In this document: positions 26,196-35,041 of the stretch, one piece after another
How positions within the stretch are numbered: the stretch's first letter is position 1
How the letters are laid out: every line of letters starts with the position of its first letter
Source: Terrimonas sp.
GTDB taxonomy: Bacteria > Bacteroidota > Bacteroidia > Chitinophagales > Chitinophagaceae
Reading direction: 5' to 3'
Length of the DNA: 64,000 nucleotides
Assembly: GCA_016125075.1 (NCBI GenBank)
Contig: WGMO01000004.1
Span: forward strand, 62,001-126,000
Program-made: the position numbers and the translations under genes
The notes under the pieces: model-generated
Database searches by the model: none
What the model was told of the DNA's origin: nothing
What the model saw: the letters and a program-made list of their open reading frames with translations, nothing else

Positions 26196-27095
26196 ATGCT
26201 GCTAAGGCCGCTTGATGTCCATTCCGGATTATCGCCGGAACTGTTTCGCAAAAATTATTATGCACGCGGGGTTCCGGTCATTATCAAAGACCTGTCCCGG
26301 TCATGGCCGGCCTTGAACAAATGGAACTGGGATTATTTTAAATCCGTGGTCGGGGATAAAGAGGTAGGTGTTTACAACAATGTCAAAAGCGATGCCTATA
26401 CCCCCATTAATAAGGCAGACGGGTATATGAAATTCGGGGATTACCTGGACATGGTAAAAGCCGGTCCTGTGGAACTCCGGATTTTTCTATTCAATATTTT
26501 TCAGCATGCGCCCCAATTGATTGATGACTTTACCTGGCCCGAAGCCTATATGAAAGGTTTTGTAAAAGGATACCCCATGTTATTTACCGGGGGTGCCGGC
26601 TCCATCACCCATATGCATTTTGACATCGATATGTCGCATATATTACACACCCAGTTTGGCGGGAGAAAAAGGGTATTGATGTTTCCCTATCAGGAACAAT
26701 ATAAACTTTACAGGAAGCCATTTGAAGTACTGAGTATGGCTGATTTTTCAAATTATTACCATGACAATCATGCTCCGGATTATGCAAAATTCCCGGCTTT
26801 AAAACTGGCGGAAGGTTATGATCATATACTCGAACCCGGAGATACTTTATTCATGCCCGCCGGTTACTGGCACCATATGGAATACCTGGAAAGTGGGTTT
26901 GCGATGAGTCTGCGTGCCATGCAACCTGGCATCGCCGGTAAACTGAAAGGAGTTTGGAACCTGTTTGGAATGCGCAGTATTGATACCTTGATGAAAAAAA
27001 CAGCTCCGGTATGGTGGTATGAAACAAAAAAGAAAAGAGTTTATAAAAATGCAGCGAGGGTACTGGCCGGTCAACAGATCCAGGCAACCGCTTAA
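26196..27095 (+). CDS. Cupin-like (JmjC-type) dioxygenase domain protein
   Basis: A 299-residue protein of the cupin_8/JmjC family of Fe(II)/2-oxoglutarate-dependent hydroxylases. The metal-binding pair HMHFDID (His-x-Asp type) near residues 147-153 and the distal histidine in AGYWHHMEY near residue 229 are present. The N-terminus (FRKNYYARGVPVIIKD) is the typical start of this family. Substrates in bacteria are mostly unknown; protein or ribosomal hydroxylation is one possibility. It lies convergent with korB. Confidence 0.85.
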   Translation: MLLRPLDVHSGLSPELFRKNYYARGVPVIIKDLSRSWPALNKWNWDYFKSVVGDKEVGVYNNVKSDAYTPINKADGYMKFGDYLDMVKAGPVELRIFLFNIFQHAPQLIDDFTWPEAYMKGFVKGYPMLFTGGAGSITHMHFDIDMSHILHTQFGGRKRVLMFPYQEQYKLYRKPFEVLSMADFSNYYHDNHAPDYAKFPALKLAEGYDHILEPGDTLFMPAGYWHHMEYLESGFAMSLRAMQPGIAGKLKGVWNLFGMRSIDTLMKKTAPVWWYETKKKRVYKNAARVLAGQQIQATA

Positions 27096-27155
27096 AAAAT
27101 ATACCCCCGATCAGCTAATCTTATCCGCTATCCCTGAAAAATCAATATCGCGAAA

Positions 27156-28187
27156 TCAGGCAATGGTCCAAACTTCATTTCCCCTGAGTAATTTATCGAG
27201 ATCGGCTACTTTTTTTGATTTTGCTTCTTCGATCTGCATCGCCATCATATCTTCATAGCAGGTTCGCGATGTCTGATAAAAAACACCAAAAGGTCTTGGC
27301 AAATGTTGTTGTGCCCTGGGGTTATCGAAAATTCTTACCAGTATCTGGGCCTTGTAAATATCTGCCTCATCATGGATCCAAAGGTCATCTGCACTGAATT
27401 CCTCACCAATCTTCACAACGGTTGGTGTAAATCCATCGAGCCGGATCCCCTTATCTTTTTCCGCGCCAAATATCAGGGGCTTACCCTGTTCAAGGAATAA
27501 GGTTTCTTCTGATTTCGAGGATTTTTCTGTAAAAATTTCAAAAGCCCCGTCATTGAATATGTTACAGTTCTGGTATATTTCCAAAAAGGAGGCTCCCTTG
27601 TGCTGGTTGGCCTTGAGCAACATCGCCTGTAAATGCTTGGGGTCCCTGTCCATGCTCCTGGCCACAAAGGTTGCATCGGCTCCCAAAGCCAGCGCCAGGG
27701 GGTTAAAGGGGTGATCAATACTTCCATAGGGGGTAGACTTGGTAACCTTATGTTCTTCGGAAGTCGGAGAATACTGGCCCTTGGTTAAACCATAAATCTG
27801 GTTATTGAACAATAAAACATTCACATCAAAATTCCGCCTTAACAGGTGGATCGTATGGTTACCCCCGATGCTAAGACCATCCCCATCACCGGTAACGATC
27901 CATACACTCAGTTCGGGTCTTGAAGCCTTTAATCCACTGGCAACAGCGGTAGCCCGTCCATGAATTGAATGCATGCCATAGGTGTTCATATAATAGGGGA
28001 AACGGGAAGAACAGCCGATGCCTGAAATAACCACAATATTTTCTTTGGGTATACCCAGTGTAGGCATCACTTTCTGCACCTGGGCCAGAATCGAATAGTC
28101 ACCACAACCGGGACACCAGCGAACTTCCTGGTCGGTAGAAAAATCCTTAGCGGTAAGTTGTACGGGATTAACAGTATTGGTAGTCAT
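27156..28187 (-). CDS. korB: 2-oxoacid:ferredoxin oxidoreductase, beta subunit
   Basis: A 343-residue thiamine diphosphate-binding subunit that with an alpha/gamma subunit oxidises 2-oxoglutarate or a similar 2-oxoacid to acyl-CoA and reduced ferredoxin. RWCPGCGDYSIL, the GIGCSSRFPYYM motif and the ThDP/Mg signature TGDGDGLSIGGNHTIH ... LFNNQIYGLTKGQ are all clear. The alpha subunit gene usually directly upstream is absent; its upstream neighbour is an AhpD-like gene on the same strand, 56 nt away. Confidence 0.92.
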   Translation of the reverse strand: MTTNTVNPVQLTAKDFSTDQEVRWCPGCGDYSILAQVQKVMPTLGIPKENIVVISGIGCSSRFPYYMNTYGMHSIHGRATAVASGLKASRPELSVWIVTGDGDGLSIGGNHTIHLLRRNFDVNVLLFNNQIYGLTKGQYSPTSEEHKVTKSTPYGSIDHPFNPLALALGADATFVARSMDRDPKHLQAMLLKANQHKGASFLEIYQNCNIFNDGAFEIFTEKSSKSEETLFLEQGKPLIFGAEKDKGIRLDGFTPTVVKIGEEFSADDLWIHDEADIYKAQILVRIFDNPRAQQHLPRPFGVFYQTSRTCYEDMMAMQIEEAKSKKVADLDKLLRGNEVWTIA

Positions 28188-28243
28188 GTAAATCAGTTAA
28201 GATCGGAAAATTATCAATTTTGCCTTACAAAGTTCATGATTAA

Positions 28244-28600
28244 TTATGATATTTCCCCCTGATTTTGCAATTCTTCCCAATATTCAGCAGCCCGCCTTGT
28301 ATGGGGAATTACAATGGTACCACCTACAATATTCGCCACCGCAAAAATTTCATATACCTGGTCAGTGTCTACCCCAAATTCTTTACACTTTGCCAGGTGG
28401 TACCGGATACAATCATCACAACGCAAAACCATACTGGCTACAAGCCCCAGCATTTCTTTTGTTTTCCTGTCAAGGGCCCCGTCCTCGTAGGTATTGGTAT
28501 CGAGGTTCCAGAGCCGCTTCATGACGAGGTTATTCTGGCTCAATATTACTTTATTCATCCTTTCCCTGTAATCATTGAACTCCTGTACCATTGATGACAT
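28244..28600 (-). CDS. Carboxymuconolactone decarboxylase family (AhpD-like) protein
   Basis: A 118-residue helical protein of the CMD/AhpD fold. The redox motif CDDC (Cys-x2-Cys) with a nearby His (RCDDCIRYHLAKC) is the signature of AhpD-like disulfide reductases, so a role as a thiol peroxidase reductant is more likely than decarboxylation. It is probably co-transcribed with korB, suggesting a link to oxidative protection of that oxygen-sensitive enzyme, which is inference. Confidence 0.87.
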   Translation of the reverse strand: MSSMVQEFNDYRERMNKVILSQNNLVMKRLWNLDTNTYEDGALDRKTKEMLGLVASMVLRCDDCIRYHLAKCKEFGVDTDQVYEIFAVANIVGGTIVIPHTRRAAEYWEELQNQGEIS

Positions 28601-28818
28601 ATGATTGTTTTAAGTTGTTAAAAATGAATATTTTATCTACCAAAATTGTAAAAATAAATCATAAATGCAAAAACTACCTTTTTTGTCCTTCAGTAGAAAT
28701 ACGAAGCGCCGGGGCGGTTTTACTTTATTTTACAAAGAAGGTTACGATTTATACACTACTGTCATTTTCAAGGCGTTAATTTTACAGTATAAACACTTAT
28801 CCTATTTAAAATCCAACA

Positions 28819-29574
28819 ATGGACCTTCAATATTTCTTAGGCATTGTTTCAACCCTGGCACTCTTATCCCCTGTCGTCATATTACTGATGATGGGTTTGT
28901 ACAAACATAAAGTTTACGGGGCCTTATTGATTTACTGTTTTCTGGCTTTCATCTATAGCCTTATGACCGAAAACATCATCAATACACCCATACGCTTTGA
29001 GCGATTCTTTGCTTACACCTATAACCTCCTGGATGTTCCCCTTATCATGACCTTTCTCTTACTGTTCGCCAAATCCAACCGTCAAAGGAGGCTGATGACA
29101 AGATTAACCGGTCTTTATCTATTGTATGAAATTATCGTGGTCATTGCCATGAGAGCATTAAACAAGGACACCATTGCCATTACGATGGGACCAGGTCTGG
29201 CCATGGTATTAATCTTTTGTACCCTATTTTTTATGCACCGGATCAAGATCGCCACTACCTATCAGAAAGCAATAGGAAAGGCCATTATCATATCCGCCAT
29301 TTTGTTTGCCTATGTGTGCTTCTCCTACATTTATGTAATTCACTATATCATCCAGCTGAATGCTGTGGCAGACGCATTCCTTTTATATTACCTCGTTGCA
29401 ATCATATACAATATCACCTTAACCATCGGTCTGGTGATTGAGAAAAAAAGAGTCAGGAAGTTGGATGAATTGCTGGTAACCCGCAAAGAGCTGACTGAGA
29501 TTTTTGCGCAGGACCCCAAAACAAAACCGGCCATTTCAAACAATGAAACAGCCGATTCCTGGAGATTCAATTAA
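28819..29574 (+). CDS. Hypothetical seven-helix membrane protein
   Basis: A 251-residue protein with about seven hydrophobic helices (for example TLALLSPVVILLMMGLY, VPLIMTFLLLF, AIIISAILFAYVCFSYIYVI) and a short charged C-terminal tail after residue 210. It resembles 7TM sensory-type membrane regions but carries no attached kinase or effector domain. I do not recognise a specific family. It converges on the acyl-CoA dehydrogenase gene with 3 nt between stops. Confidence 0.65.
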   Translation: MDLQYFLGIVSTLALLSPVVILLMMGLYKHKVYGALLIYCFLAFIYSLMTENIINTPIRFERFFAYTYNLLDVPLIMTFLLLFAKSNRQRRLMTRLTGLYLLYEIIVVIAMRALNKDTIAITMGPGLAMVLIFCTLFFMHRIKIATTYQKAIGKAIIISAILFAYVCFSYIYVIHYIIQLNAVADAFLLYYLVAIIYNITLTIGLVIEKKRVRKLDELLVTRKELTEIFAQDPKTKPAISNNETADSWRFN

Positions 29575-29577
29575 TGC

Positions 29578-31371
29578 TTAGAAACAGTATTTTAATTCAT
29601 TGATCATTGCATCGGCGATCCTTCTCCTGGCATCTTTCGCATTGAACGGTTCCGCCTTTGTAAAACGCTTCAGCCCCATCAATATCATCCTTTGTTCGTC
29701 GCCCTCTGCAAAAGCATTGATCGCATCCTTACCGGATTTATTCACCCTGTCGGCAGCATCATACAGATAGATAAGCATGATATCCTTATACAACCCGGTT
29801 GCAGTACTGCCTTTTTGATCATTGAGTTTCATCACCCGTAACAAAACACTTTCTGCATTAAAGGTCTCAATGGCCATATCCGCAATGTTCATCAATACTT
29901 CCTGCTCACTGTCAATTTTCATCATAAGTTTTTGAACGGCAGCACCGGCAGTCATGAGTATGGCCTTTTTCAAATTGGCAACTAATTTCTTTTCCCTGCC
30001 AAAAGGCTCCTCCTCTTCCTGACCAAAATCAGGAATGCTTAAGAGTTCTTTCTGTATGGCCATTGCCGGACCCATCAGGTCAAGCCTTCCTTGCATGGCT
30101 CTTTTTAGGGTCATGTCCAGGGTAAGCAAACGATTAATTTCATTGGTGCCTTCGTAGATCCGATTGATCCTGCTATCCCGGTAAGCCCTTGAAATATTAT
30201 ATTCTGCGCTGTACCCGTTACCCCCATGTACCTGGACACCTTCATCGACCACATAATCCAGTACTTCGCTACCATATACTTTTAAGATGGCGCATTCAAT
30301 GGCATATTCTTCTGCGCCCCCCAGTAAAGCCTCGTTGAAAGCCTGGCCGTTGTCCAGTAATTCATGTTCCTTCCTGTTGATCCAATCGGCCGTGCGGTAC
30401 AAAGCGCTTTCGCCGGTAAAAATCCGGATGGCCATCTCGGCCAGCTTATGCTTGATGGCTCCGAAGTTGGCGATGGGCTGTTTGAACTGTTCCCGGGTCT
30501 TAGCATACCGTACTGTTTCTGTCAATGCTCTTTTTGATCCCCCCAGGGCAGCTGCGCAAAGTTTAAGCCTTCCAATATTGAGAATGTTAAAGGCAATTTT
30601 ATGGCCCTTCCCGATTTCTCCCAGCAGGTTTTCAACCGGTACCTTACAATCCTGGAAATACAATTGAACGGTTGAAGAGCCTTTAATACCCATTTTATGC
30701 TCTTCCGGGCCCTGTGTAAAACCTTCGGTCCCTCTTTCTACAATAAATGCCGTGAATTTATCGCCATCGATTTTGGCAAACACCGTATAGATGTCGGCGA
30801 ATCCGCCGTTGGTGATCCAGCATTTCTGACCATTCAGTATATAATATTTGCCATCATCGCTCAGTTTTGCCGATGTTTTGGCGCCAAGTGCATCGCTGCC
30901 GCTGTTGGGTTCCGTCAGGCCATAGGCTCCTGCCCATTCGCCGCTGATAAGTTTGGGGATGTACTTTTGTTTTTGTTCGGATGTGCCGAAATAAAGGATG
31001 GGAAGGGTGCCAATTCCCGTATGGGCCGCGATGGCCACTGAAAAAGAATGACCGGCTCCCAGGTAATCATTGACGATGGTTGAGGTGATGAAATCCTTGC
31101 CCAAACCACCATATTCTTCCGGAAAAGAAACAGAGAGCAGCCCCTGCTCTCCGGCCTTTTGGACAAGCGAGCGCATCAGTCCCGGTTCCAGGTTATCGAT
31201 CCGGTCAAGATTCGGCATGACCTCCAGGTCCAGGAATTGATTACACATGTCCCGGATCATTTGTTGTTCTTCAGTAAATTCTTCAGGGATAAAGGTATCA
31301 GATGAAGAAGATGGCTTTACCAGCCATTCACCGCCTTTTAATAAGGATGATTGTTGCGTTGCTGTACTCAT
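29578..31371 (-). CDS. Acyl-CoA dehydrogenase (long C-terminal extension)
   Basis: A 597-residue FAD enzyme catalysing the first step of fatty acid beta-oxidation. The N-terminal helical domain, the GLTEPNSGSDALG flavin motif, the QFKQPIANFGAIKHKLAEM middle region and the catalytic Glu region RIYEGTNEINRLL are present. About 200 extra residues at the C-terminus place it with the VLCAD/ACAD9-like group common in Bacteroidota. It is the second gene of an operon led by marR, 28 nt downstream of it. Confidence 0.93.
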   Translation of the reverse strand: MSTATQQSSLLKGGEWLVKPSSSSDTFIPEEFTEEQQMIRDMCNQFLDLEVMPNLDRIDNLEPGLMRSLVQKAGEQGLLSVSFPEEYGGLGKDFITSTIVNDYLGAGHSFSVAIAAHTGIGTLPILYFGTSEQKQKYIPKLISGEWAGAYGLTEPNSGSDALGAKTSAKLSDDGKYYILNGQKCWITNGGFADIYTVFAKIDGDKFTAFIVERGTEGFTQGPEEHKMGIKGSSTVQLYFQDCKVPVENLLGEIGKGHKIAFNILNIGRLKLCAAALGGSKRALTETVRYAKTREQFKQPIANFGAIKHKLAEMAIRIFTGESALYRTADWINRKEHELLDNGQAFNEALLGGAEEYAIECAILKVYGSEVLDYVVDEGVQVHGGNGYSAEYNISRAYRDSRINRIYEGTNEINRLLTLDMTLKRAMQGRLDLMGPAMAIQKELLSIPDFGQEEEEPFGREKKLVANLKKAILMTAGAAVQKLMMKIDSEQEVLMNIADMAIETFNAESVLLRVMKLNDQKGSTATGLYKDIMLIYLYDAADRVNKSGKDAINAFAEGDEQRMILMGLKRFTKAEPFNAKDARRRIADAMINELKYCF

Positions 31372-31399
31372 AACCCACGGTTTAATAATTAATGATGAT

Positions 31400-31840
31400 T
31401 TATTTTAAATTATCGTATACGACCTGTAAGACCTCCTTACATACTTCCACTTTTTCCGGTGGCACCGTCTCCAAAGCCTCATTGAGCGTTTCTTCTGCCA
31501 TCAACATGGTCTGCTCCTGGATTTTCTGTGCCTGCCGGGTGAGGTAAATCAGGTTAATCCTTCTGTCATTTTGAGAAGCGACCCTTTTTACTAGGTTTAA
31601 TTTTTCCAGGTTATCGACCAACCGGGTAATACTCGGTTTATCCCTGAAGGTGGCATTACATAATTCCTGCTGGCTAATGCCTTCCTGTTTCCATAGGTGG
31701 TATAATACACTCCATTGTTCAATCGTGAGATTCAGACCAGACATATTGAATTTCTTCTGGAGTCTTCGGGCAATTGCTGTTGACGCTTTACCGGTAATAA
31801 AGCTGTACAATTCGCCTTTCTTAAATTGGTTGTTTGGCAT
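31400..31840 (-). CDS. MarR family transcriptional regulator
   Basis: A 146-residue winged helix-turn-helix repressor. The recognition region TIEQWSVLYHLWKQEGISQQELCNATFRDKPSITRLVDNLEKLNLVKR and the wing segment DRRINLIYLT are typical of MarR proteins, flanked by dimerisation helices at both ends. The ATG at 31840 (MPNNQF) was chosen over an upstream TTG. A perfect palindrome starts 2 nt upstream of its start codon, pointing to autorepression and control of the acyl-CoA dehydrogenase behind it. Confidence 0.92.
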   Translation of the reverse strand: MPNNQFKKGELYSFITGKASTAIARRLQKKFNMSGLNLTIEQWSVLYHLWKQEGISQQELCNATFRDKPSITRLVDNLEKLNLVKRVASQNDRRINLIYLTRQAQKIQEQTMLMAEETLNEALETVPPEKVEVCKEVLQVVYDNLK

Positions 31841-31841
31841 A

Positions 31842-31859
31842 TAGTTGTTTGTGCAACTA
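31842..31859. promoter_or_regulatory. MarR-type operator palindrome
   Basis: TAGTTG and CAACTA form a perfect inverted repeat around a 6-nt spacer. The dyad lies between the -7 element and start codon of marR and overlaps the upstream part of the divergent hydrolase promoter region. Its form (AGTTG-N6-CAACT) is like sites bound by MarR regulators. Confidence 0.7.
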
Positions 31860-31861
31860 AT

Positions 31862-31892
31862 CAAAAATAATCATATTTTTACACTTTACAAC
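31862..31892 (-). promoter_or_regulatory. marR promoter
   Basis: On the minus strand GTTG (31892-31889), a 19-nt spacer and TATTTTTG (31869-31862) nearly match the consensus. The transcription start would fall inside the operator at 31842-31859. Confidence 0.5.
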
Positions 31893-31910
31893 CTAAATCA
31901 GGAATTTATT

Positions 31911-32729
31911 TTGCTGGTAAATACACTAACATATAAAAAATCAAATATCAATTATTACCGGTTCGGCAGGGGGAAATCTTTAACCATTTGCCTGCATGGT
32001 TATGGAGAAACTGGCAACAACTTCGCTTTCCTGAAGGAATATTTATCAAAGGAAAGGAGTTTTATCGCCATCGACCTCCCTTTCCACGGCCTTACCAACT
32101 GGCAGGAAGGCCTTAATATGGACAGCGCTGATCTTATGCGGATTGTAAAGGCTATTTTACAGGCACAGCATATTCCTGATACCCAAAAACTGACCCTGCT
32201 CGGTTTTAGCCTTGGCGGCAGGATCGCATGCTGCCTGTATCAACTGATGCCTGAAAGGATCGAAAAGATCATATTACTGGCACCAGACGGATTGAAGGTG
32301 AATGGCTGGTACTGGCTCTCAACACAAACCCGTTTGGGCAATCAATTATTCCGGTTCACCATGAAAAGACCGGGTTTATTCCTTGGACTGCTGAAAATAC
32401 TCAATCGCCTGGGACTGATCAATGCCAGCATCTATAAATTCGTTATACACTATATCAAAAACAAACAGGTGAGGGAGGATCTTTATCATCGCTGGACCGG
32501 CTTTAGAAATATAAAACCGGATATCCCTGCAATCAGGCGATTGATTCAGGAATTCGATACCGATATTTCCCTTGTTTATGGCCAGTTTGACAGGATCATC
32601 CTTCCGGATCGGGGGGTTGCCTTCCAAAAAGGAATAGAAGACCGTTGCTCCCTCCTGGTGATCCCATCGGGCCACCAGGTATTACATGAAAGAAATATGG
32701 CAGCGTTACGCCCTGTTTTGATGCCCTAA
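31911..32729 (+). CDS. Alpha/beta hydrolase (probable TTG start)
   Basis: A protein of about 272 residues with the alpha/beta-hydrolase fold: oxyanion HGYGETGNNF, acid FHGLTNW, nucleophile elbow GFSLGGR (G-x-S-x-G) and a C-terminal histidine in PSGHQVLH. No in-frame ATG precedes the conserved core. The TTG at 31911 is preceded by AGGA at 31900-31903, a good Shine-Dalgarno site, while the frame further upstream looks non-coding. It is divergent from marR and may be co-regulated by it. Substrate unknown. Confidence 0.75.
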   Translation: MLVNTLTYKKSNINYYRFGRGKSLTICLHGYGETGNNFAFLKEYLSKERSFIAIDLPFHGLTNWQEGLNMDSADLMRIVKAILQAQHIPDTQKLTLLGFSLGGRIACCLYQLMPERIEKIILLAPDGLKVNGWYWLSTQTRLGNQLFRFTMKRPGLFLGLLKILNRLGLINASIYKFVIHYIKNKQVREDLYHRWTGFRNIKPDIPAIRRLIQEFDTDISLVYGQFDRIILPDRGVAFQKGIEDRCSLLVIPSGHQVLHERNMAALRPVLMP

Positions 32730-32748
32730 CGTCCAATCTTTAGCTTTG
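32717..32748 (+). promoter_or_regulatory. Full promoter upstream of the GT2 gene
   Basis: TTTG at 32717-32720, a 20-nt spacer and TAGCTTTG at 32741-32748 match the consensus exactly. The upstream element lies inside the last codons of the preceding hydrolase gene. The next gene starts 9 nt after the element. Confidence 0.65.
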
Positions 32749-32756
32749 CTGATATT

Positions 32757-33875
32757 TTGATACTGATCATTATCGCCATATCGTTGTTCTCCCTTTATGC
32801 CTTATTAATCATTTACTGCCTGCAAAACTGGAAAAAGATTCCCTTGTTTCAGTTTGAAACCCCTGCAGCCGGTATTATCAGGATCTCTGTCATCATACCG
32901 GCACGGAATGAAGAGAACAATATCGGCAGCCTTCTTGCAGCGCTGGAGCAACAATCCTATGATCCGGAATTATTCGAAACAATTGTAATTGACGATCATT
33001 CCTCTGACCGTACAACTGAGATTGTGCAAGAATATCCCCGAGTAAGACTACTCCGGCTTCAGAAGGATCAAATCAATTCCTATAAGAAAGAGGCCATCGC
33101 CATGGGTATCCAGGCCGCAAAAAATGAACTAATCGTTACAACAGATGCCGACTGCCTGCCGGGAAAATACTGGCTCGAAACCATTGCTGCTTTTAAACAA
33201 AGTACGAATGCTGTATTCATCGCAGCACCTGTCGTTTTACAGAACGGGCATTCCTGGCTGGAAATATTCCAGGCGCTTGATTTCCTCACCCTGCAGGGAA
33301 TCACCGGAGCCGTTGTATACAATGATTCATTAAGTATGAGCAATGGCGCCAACCTGGCCTATGAAAAGATTGCTTTTACCGAAACAGGTGGTTTTGAGGG
33401 AATTGACGGAATCGCATCGGGTGATGATATGCTGCTCATGGGCAAAATCAAAAAAAAATTCCCGGGAAAAACCTTTTACCTGAAATCAGAAAAAGCGATC
33501 GTGGCCACATCACCCATGAACAACTGGAAGTCCTTTATCAACCAACGAATCCGATGGGCCAGCAAGGCAAGGTATTATGACGACAAGAAAATTTTCTTTA
33601 TCCTGCTGTTGGTTTTCCTGTTCAACCTGTTTTTCCTTCTCTTATGCTGTATGGGATTTTATCATTATTCCTACTGGATCCTGTTAGCCGCTTTATGGGT
33701 CGCTAAAACAGCGATTGAATATCCTTTTGTTTCTGCTGTTGCTGAATTTTTTAATAAGCGTAAACTGATGCGTTATTTATTCCTCTTTCAACCATTCCAT
33801 ATCTTATATATGGTGACCGCGGGCTTGCTGGGACAGGTTGGGACTTATGAATGGAAAGGAAGAAATGTGAAATAA
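32757..33875 (+). CDS. Membrane family 2 glycosyltransferase (TTG start, short leader)
   Basis: A 372-residue processive-type glycosyltransferase. An N-terminal helix (ISLFSLYALLIIYC) precedes the GT-A domain with SVIIPARNEENNIG, the nucleotide-binding DDHSSD and the TTDADC metal motif, an ED-like SGDDMLLMGKI region and QRIRWASKARY (Q-x-x-R-W). At least two C-terminal transmembrane helices follow. No ATG is available before the catalytic domain, so the TTG at 32757 is the start; a full promoter ending at 32748 leaves a leader of only a few nt. Confidence 0.85.
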   Translation: MILIIIAISLFSLYALLIIYCLQNWKKIPLFQFETPAAGIIRISVIIPARNEENNIGSLLAALEQQSYDPELFETIVIDDHSSDRTTEIVQEYPRVRLLRLQKDQINSYKKEAIAMGIQAAKNELIVTTDADCLPGKYWLETIAAFKQSTNAVFIAAPVVLQNGHSWLEIFQALDFLTLQGITGAVVYNDSLSMSNGANLAYEKIAFTETGGFEGIDGIASGDDMLLMGKIKKKFPGKTFYLKSEKAIVATSPMNNWKSFINQRIRWASKARYYDDKKIFFILLLVFLFNLFFLLLCCMGFYHYSYWILLAALWVAKTAIEYPFVSAVAEFFNKRKLMRYLFLFQPFHILYMVTAGLLGQVGTYEWKGRNVK

Positions 33876-33912
33876 CCATCTTCTGTATCTTAATTATTTC
33901 TAACTTCCGCTT

Positions 33913-34995
33913 ATGTCATCTTCGCAGGCATCCTACTCCGGGCAAATATTCAGTAAACTGAGAAAAAACAAAGCAGCTTTGCTGGGCCTGTTGATGATCA
34001 TCATTTCATTCGTCATTGCCATTTTCGCTTATTTCATTTCACCGGATCCATCGCCCTTTGCCAATCGGATTATCCTGGAAATTGGTGGAAAAAGACCGGG
34101 GTATACCCAAAGCTTCCTGAAATTAAAAAAAGAGAAAAAAGTTGGTGCTACCGGAATTGGGCAACAACTCCTTAATGGCAGGGAAGATCCATGGCTTTAT
34201 ATTCCTGTTGAAGCGTTTGAAATAAAAGGGGACAGCATGATCGTCAACAAACTGATAGATGAAGGGTTAACCGAAAGACAATCTTATCTTCTGTCCTCAT
34301 TGGCAGCTTCACCGGTAACCACAAAGCAATTCTTATTAGGGACTGATAAATATGGCCGAGACCTGCTCAGCCGTTTGATTGTCGGTACCCGGGTAAGCCT
34401 GAGTGTAGGTCTAGTAACCCTTCTGATCTCTTTGAGTATCGGGTTAGTACTGGGAGCCGTAGCCGGATATTTCAGGGGGAGGACCGACAATATCATAATG
34501 TGGTTCATCAATATCATCTGGAGCATTCCGACCCTGCTCTTGGTTTTTGCCATTACCCTGGTTTTAGGTAAAGGATTTTGGCAAATATTTATCGCCGTGG
34601 GATTAACCATGTGGGTGAATGTTGCGAGGCTGGTGCGCGGACAGGTATTGGCTATCAGGGAAATGGAATACATTGAGGCGGGGAAAGCACTGGGGTATTC
34701 CCATTTCAGGATCATTTCAAAACACATTATTCCCAATATACTGGGCCCGGTCATGGTTATTGCCGCTTCTAATTTTGCTGCAGCCATTGTCATTGAAGCA
34801 GGACTGAGTTTTTTGGGCGTCGGGGTACAGCCACCACAACCCAGCTGGGGGTTAATGATCAAAGAAAATTATAATTTCATCATCACCCAAAACCCGATGC
34901 CTGCCCTTGCGCCCGGCATCGCCATCATGATGCTGGTGCTTGCTTTCAATATGCTGGGAAACGGTTTGAGGGATGCTTTTGATGTAAGGGCATAA
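33913..34995 (+). CDS. DppC/OppC-type ABC transporter permease
   Basis: A 360-residue inner-membrane permease. TM1 near residues 24-46 is followed by a periplasmic insert of about 100 residues, then the permease core from residue 140 with LLGTDKYGRDLLSRLIVGTRVSL, and the EAA loop YIEAGKALGYSHFRIISKHIIPN that docks on the ATPase. It resembles peptide or nickel permeases but has no partner permease, ATPase or binding protein next to it; those genes may be elsewhere. Its stop codon overlaps the minus-strand terminator of the following lipoprotein gene. Confidence 0.87.
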   Translation: MSSSQASYSGQIFSKLRKNKAALLGLLMIIISFVIAIFAYFISPDPSPFANRIILEIGGKRPGYTQSFLKLKKEKKVGATGIGQQLLNGREDPWLYIPVEAFEIKGDSMIVNKLIDEGLTERQSYLLSSLAASPVTTKQFLLGTDKYGRDLLSRLIVGTRVSLSVGLVTLLISLSIGLVLGAVAGYFRGRTDNIIMWFINIIWSIPTLLLVFAITLVLGKGFWQIFIAVGLTMWVNVARLVRGQVLAIREMEYIEAGKALGYSHFRIISKHIIPNILGPVMVIAASNFAAAIVIEAGLSFLGVGVQPPQPSWGLMIKENYNFIITQNPMPALAPGIAIMMLVLAFNMLGNGLRDAFDVRA

Positions 34996-35017
34996 AAAAA
35001 GCAGGAAACTCCCTGCT
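34994..35017 (-). terminator. Intrinsic terminator of the 35042-35464 gene
   Basis: On the minus strand AGCAGG and CCTGCT form a 6-bp stem followed by TTTTTTT, starting 25 nt after the stop of the lipoprotein gene. Confidence 0.7.
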
Positions 35018-35041
35018 GATGTATCTGAAAAAACGAAAAAT

